Shown here: piece after piece, positions 21,964 through 24,315 of the stretch
How the letters are laid out: each line of letters begins with the position of its first letter
Numbering within the stretch: the stretch's first letter is position 1
NCBI GenBank assembly: GCA_023128635.1
Contig: JAGMDP010000122.1
Location: forward strand, 1-24,315
Direction of reading: 5' to 3'
DNA from: Candidatus Heimdallarchaeota archaeon
GTDB taxonomy: Archaea > Asgardarchaeota > Heimdallarchaeia > JABLTI01
Length of the DNA stretch: 24,315 bases
The notes under the pieces: generated by a model
Seen by the model: the letters and a program-made list of their open reading frames with translations, nothing else
Databases searched by the model: none
Told to the model about the DNA's origin: nothing
Made by a program: the position numbers and the translations under genes

Positions 21964-22803
21964 TTAGAAGTCAAGTTTATCTTGTAAGCGATTGAAAAAT
22001 CCATAATCCGGAAAGCGCACGAAAACTGTTTCATTAGGTGCTTGAGTTATCTCTAAAATTGAGTTTTTCTTGAATTTCCCTTCTAAAAGTCCATCATTAA
22101 TAACTACTACATCATCCTCAAATGGTTCGGGAACAGTTATAGTAATTTTAGCTTCACCTGGAACAACAAATGGTCGTATTCGTCTTGATACACTATTTAC
22201 TGGGACAATCTGCATTGCTTTAATTCTGGGTTCGAGTATGGAACCTCCCGCAGATAAAGCATAAGCTGTGGATCCTACCGGAGTTGAGACCAATAACCCA
22301 TCTAGTAAATGGTCACCTAAATTGAAGCTGTTTACAGAAATATTTAGGTGGCAAATATGAGCATTTAGTTTGTTGGTTGCATAGGCTTCATTTAAAGCTG
22401 TAGGGAGTTCTTCTCCATCTAAAGTAACCTTAAGACGCATACAATGCTCAAGAATGTAATCCCCTTTCATTATACGGTTAAGACTTAATTCTGTGTCTTC
22501 TAGAGTTGCCGTTGTAAGAAAACCGAGATGACCAGCATTAATTCCAAACAAAGGAACTTCATTTGAATACCGAGCAGCCCAAAGAATAGTGCCATCCCCT
22601 CCTAATGCAACGATTAAATCAAAATCCTTTATTCGTTCTATTTTTACTGATTTATCATAATCAATTTGATTTGCAAAAGATTCACTGAGATAAACATCTA
22701 GTTTATATTTCTCGGTTAAAATGTCAATAATTTCTTGACACCTCTTTGTGTGTCGATCCTTTGGTAAACGTGATACTACTGCGATTTTATTGAACTGAGA
22801 CAT
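21964..22803 (-). CDS. nadK: NAD kinase
   Basis: NAD kinase phosphorylates NAD+ at the 2' hydroxyl of the adenosine ribose to make NADP+. The 279 residues have the signature GGDGT (68-72), the GINAGHLGFLT loop (87-97), the Asn-Glu pair (ALNEAY, 138-139) that binds nicotinamide ribose, and the STPVGSTAYALSAGG segment (173-187). The usual TPTGSTAY Thr is Val here, a mild variant. An N-terminal nucleotide-binding half and an all-beta C-terminal half fit the family length. The ATG lies at the head of the minus-strand operon leading to nob1 and the ribosomal protein genes. A perfect CTCTTAAGAG palindrome sits about 13 bases upstream. Confidence 0.95.
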   Translation of the reverse strand: MSQFNKIAVVSRLPKDRHTKRCQEIIDILTEKYKLDVYLSESFANQIDYDKSVKIERIKDFDLIVALGGDGTILWAARYSNEVPLFGINAGHLGFLTTATLEDTELSLNRIMKGDYILEHCMRLKVTLDGEELPTALNEAYATNKLNAHICHLNISVNSFNLGDHLLDGLLVSTPVGSTAYALSAGGSILEPRIKAMQIVPVNSVSRRIRPFVVPGEAKITITVPEPFEDDVVVINDGLLEGKFKKNSILEITQAPNETVFVRFPDYGFFNRLQDKLDF

Positions 22804-22816
22804 AAGTACACATCAA

Positions 22817-22826
22817 CTCTTAAGAG
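22817..22826. promoter_or_regulatory. Palindrome upstream of nadK
   Basis: CTCTTAAGAG is a perfect 10-bp palindrome located 13-23 bases before the nadK ATG, in the short region divergent from the tRNA gene. It could be an operator near the transcription start; no protein can be named. Confidence 0.25.
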
Positions 22827-22944
22827 ACATATACAGAAAAGAATAAAAAAATAACTAATAAACTTTCGTAGATAAAGGATAAAATAAACGTAAAATTGTG
22901 GAAATCCTTTTTATTTCAGGGAAAAACAAAAAATAAGTTAATAT

Positions 22945-23051
22945 GGGCAGGTAGTCTAGCACGGCATGATTCTTGGTTCGGGTTTAAATGAGGAGAACTC
23001 TTTTAACGGAAAATCAAGTGGTCGCGAGTTCGAATCTCGTCCTGCCCACCA
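22945..23051 (+). tRNA. tRNA-Pro (anticodon CGG) with an intron
   Basis: All four arms can be drawn. The acceptor stem is GGGCAGG (22945-22951) with CCTGCCC (23041-23047), and the D arm is around GTCTAGCACGG. The anticodon stem is CTTGG (22972-22976) with TCAAG (23014-23018), and the T arm is GCGAG-TTCGAAT-CTCGT (23024-23040). A73 and an encoded CCA (23049-23051) follow. The anticodon C34-G35-G36 is at 22979-22981, with U33 before it and G37 after it, so the tRNA reads proline CCG codons. The spliced loop UUCGGGA is a normal proline anticodon loop. A 30-base intron separates positions 37 and 38. One mismatch (13-22) and one G-U pair occur in the D stem. The gene is divergent from nadK and converges on the TPR gene. 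Confidence 0.93.
22983..23012 (+). other. tRNA intron with canonical bulge-helix-bulge
   Basis: The intron folds with its exons into the structure cut by archaeal tRNA splicing endonuclease. A 4-bp central helix (UUCG at 22977-22980 with CGGA at 23007-23010) is flanked by two 3-base bulges: GG/U (22981-22983) and AA/A (23011-23013). A terminal stem (22984-22988 with 23002-23006, then GAG with CTC) is closed by GAGAA. Cleavage after the second base of each bulge releases exactly 30 bases and leaves a 7-base anticodon loop. Confidence 0.88.
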
Positions 23052-23070
23052 CTTAAGAATAGCTATTTTA

Positions 23071-23895
23071 TTAGATCGGTTTTAGATGCTGTTCAATTTT
23101 TTGGACTGTATGTTCAACGGATTCTAAAAGCGGGTTGTCTTTGGATTTAAAAATAAAAGCAGCATTTTTCAGATACTTCAGTGCTTCTTCAAGATCCCCC
23201 TCATCATATCGTTTTAATCCGAGATTTAAGAGTAAATCACCAAATTCCTCGTCTCTTTCTTCTGAGAGTGGGATTGAATATTTTTTGCTGAATCTTCGAG
23301 CGATAATATATGCCTTCATTGCTTCCTCAAATTTCCCGAGTTTATTGAGGATTTTTGATTGATCAAGTGCAATATTAATTACTAATTGTGGTTCTTTGCT
23401 TTTCTGAGCAAACTCAATCGCATCATCCAAGATCTTAATTGCTTTTTCTCCATTGTCGTCTTTTTTGTAAATAATAACTGCTAGATTCTTCAAACCTCTT
23501 GCTCTTCCTTTCTTATCTGGAGTTCCTTTTCTTAGCTTAAGAGCGTTAATTTGGTATTCTTCTGCATACTTTAATTCATCTTGCAGCATGAAGCTTATGG
23601 CAATATTATCATAACAATCAGCCATGCCAATTTTATGACCATAATTTTTGAAGGCAAGATGGGCTCTTTTGTAATGATTTCTTGATTCGAGCATATTTCC
23701 TTTTTCAAAAAAAATCTCAGCTAAAATTCTATGAATGTCTGCTAAAATTGCGTGTTCAGTTGAATTTCTAAAATATTGAAGTGCTAATTCTAAAGCATTA
23801 AATGCTTTTTCTGCATTCCTTGCTTCATATGCTTTTTTTCCTTGCAAGTATTGCATAGATGCTTCTTCTTTTTGCTTTTTCTTAGACATCTTCAT
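23071..23895 (-). CDS. TPR repeat protein
   Basis: The 274-residue protein is made of about five to six tetratricopeptide repeats, helical hairpins that bind peptides or scaffold complexes. Recognisable repeats include YLQGKKAYEARNAEKAFNALELAL, a repeat with EKGNMLESRNHYKRAHLAF, one with QDELKYAEEYQINALKL, one with LGKFEEAMKAYIIARRF, and one with DEGDLEEALKYLKNAAFIF. A lysine-rich N-terminus precedes them. There is no signal peptide, membrane segment or fused enzyme domain, so it is probably a cytoplasmic adaptor. The start is ATG; ATG three codons in is an alternative. It converges with the tRNA gene and diverges from the gene at the right edge. No partner can be inferred from the neighbours. 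Confidence 0.82.
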   Translation of the reverse strand: MKMSKKKQKEEASMQYLQGKKAYEARNAEKAFNALELALQYFRNSTEHAILADIHRILAEIFFEKGNMLESRNHYKRAHLAFKNYGHKIGMADCYDNIAISFMLQDELKYAEEYQINALKLRKGTPDKKGRARGLKNLAVIIYKKDDNGEKAIKILDDAIEFAQKSKEPQLVINIALDQSKILNKLGKFEEAMKAYIIARRFSKKYSIPLSEERDEEFGDLLLNLGLKRYDEGDLEEALKYLKNAAFIFKSKDNPLLESVEHTVQKIEQHLKPI

Positions 23896-24040
23896 CCTCT
23901 AGCTCAGATAAGACTTGTTAAAATACGTTTTCAAGTTTAAATATTAACAATTACTATTATAAATAATTCATATACATTTCTTTTAACTAGTAAAATATCT
24001 TATATTTACATATCTGAAAAAATTAATGGTGACTTGAAAC

Positions 24041-24315
24041 TTGGCAACCCGAATTCCTCTTAAACGACCCTCTTTGCATCTAGATTATTTTAGGGATGAC
24101 AAGGATAGAATTTGTCAAGTTTTGACCTGGCACCATCCTACAGATAGAAGGTTATGTATTGTAAAATATGATCTTGGAGATAGTTATTGGACCTCTCGAG
24201 AGACCGGGATACAGTATAAACGTATCTTGAAAAGTTATAGTCTTGAAGGACATGAGGATAATTTAGAACTTGTGAAGGAAATAGAACCCAGTTATTTGTA
24301 TCATAGTATAATGTA
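24041..24315 (+). CDS. Probable archaeal nucleotidyltransferase-type protein, N-terminal part
   Basis: The gene runs off the right edge, leaving 91 codons. It begins at TTG, with GGTGA (24028-24032) eight bases upstream and an in-frame stop just before, so the start is well fixed. The visible sequence (RPSLHLDYFRDDKDRICQV, HHPTDRRLCIVKYDLGD, ETGIQYKRILKSYS, and EPSYLYHSIM) recalls the N-terminal domain of a conserved archaeal family annotated as predicted nucleotidyltransferase (COG1665 type), where a similar region precedes the catalytic domain. The GS...D-x-D catalytic motif would lie beyond the window, so this cannot be confirmed. It is divergent from the TPR gene. Confidence 0.6.
   Translation, partial: MATRIPLKRPSLHLDYFRDDKDRICQVLTWHHPTDRRLCIVKYDLGDSYWTSRETGIQYKRILKSYSLEGHEDNLELVKEIEPSYLYHSIM

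Noticed and set aside
22070..22264. Plus-strand open frame inside nadK
   Set aside because: It lies wholly antisense to a gene with clear NAD kinase motifs and has no family-like sequence or ribosome binding site.
1..24315. Mobile element or prophage island
   Set aside because: I found no transposase, integrase, terminal inverted repeats or phage structural genes, and core genes are spread along the window.

Overview
The window is AT-rich and looks archaeal, probably Asgard (Promethearchaeota). The archaeal evidence is direct: the ribosomal proteins uL16 (L10e type), uL1 and uL10 (P0 type, ending in SGMGSLFG), a Nob1 PIN/zinc-ribbon nuclease, and a tRNA-Pro interrupted at position 37/38 by an intron with a textbook bulge-helix-bulge. 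TATA-like boxes occur at the expected distance before several genes, and GTG or TTG starts are common. The Asgard assignment is an inference. It rests on a Ras-like GTPase, an MglA-like GTPase, an actin-family ATPase, a RING-like zinc protein and many coiled-coil or TPR proteins with little resemblance to known families.

Layout. Positions 1-1428 hold the start of a Ras-like GTPase (-), hypB for nickel insertion into hydrogenase (+) and a small unknown gene (-). Positions 1656-5326 are a four-gene plus-strand run: a ParM/Alp-type actin-like ATPase, a basic ribbon-helix-helix protein overlapping its 3' end, a helical protein with a C-terminal zinc ribbon, and an MglA-like GTPase. This run is the best candidate for an undescribed system, a chromosomal ParM/ParR-like cytomotive module. 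Positions 5503-9693 encode a 1396-residue SF2 helicase with an amphipathic basic N-terminus. It converges on a winged-helix gene (9717-10070). That gene is divergent from a RING-like gene and a coiled-coil gene (10268-11358).

Positions 11496-13792 hold a protein with SpoVT/AbrB-like and ACT-like parts, a tandem winged-helix regulator, and a zinc-ribbon/coiled-coil protein. A phased 28-bp tandem repeat abuts the TATA box of the AbrB/ACT-like gene. Positions 14067-15674 hold uL16, a small zinc-ribbon protein and a PPC/DUF296 protein. Positions 15721-18524 hold an acidic coiled-coil protein, a glycoside-hydrolase-like TIM-barrel protein and a two-helix membrane protein, all on the minus strand.

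Positions 18689-22803 are a minus-strand information-processing operon transcribed in the order NAD kinase, Nob1, an unknown protein, uL1, uL10. A hairpin plus T-tract follows uL10. The right end has the intron-containing tRNA-Pro(CGG), a TPR protein (-) and the start of a probable archaeal nucleotidyltransferase (+). Several convergent gene pairs are separated by perfect hairpins that overlap or touch stop codons.
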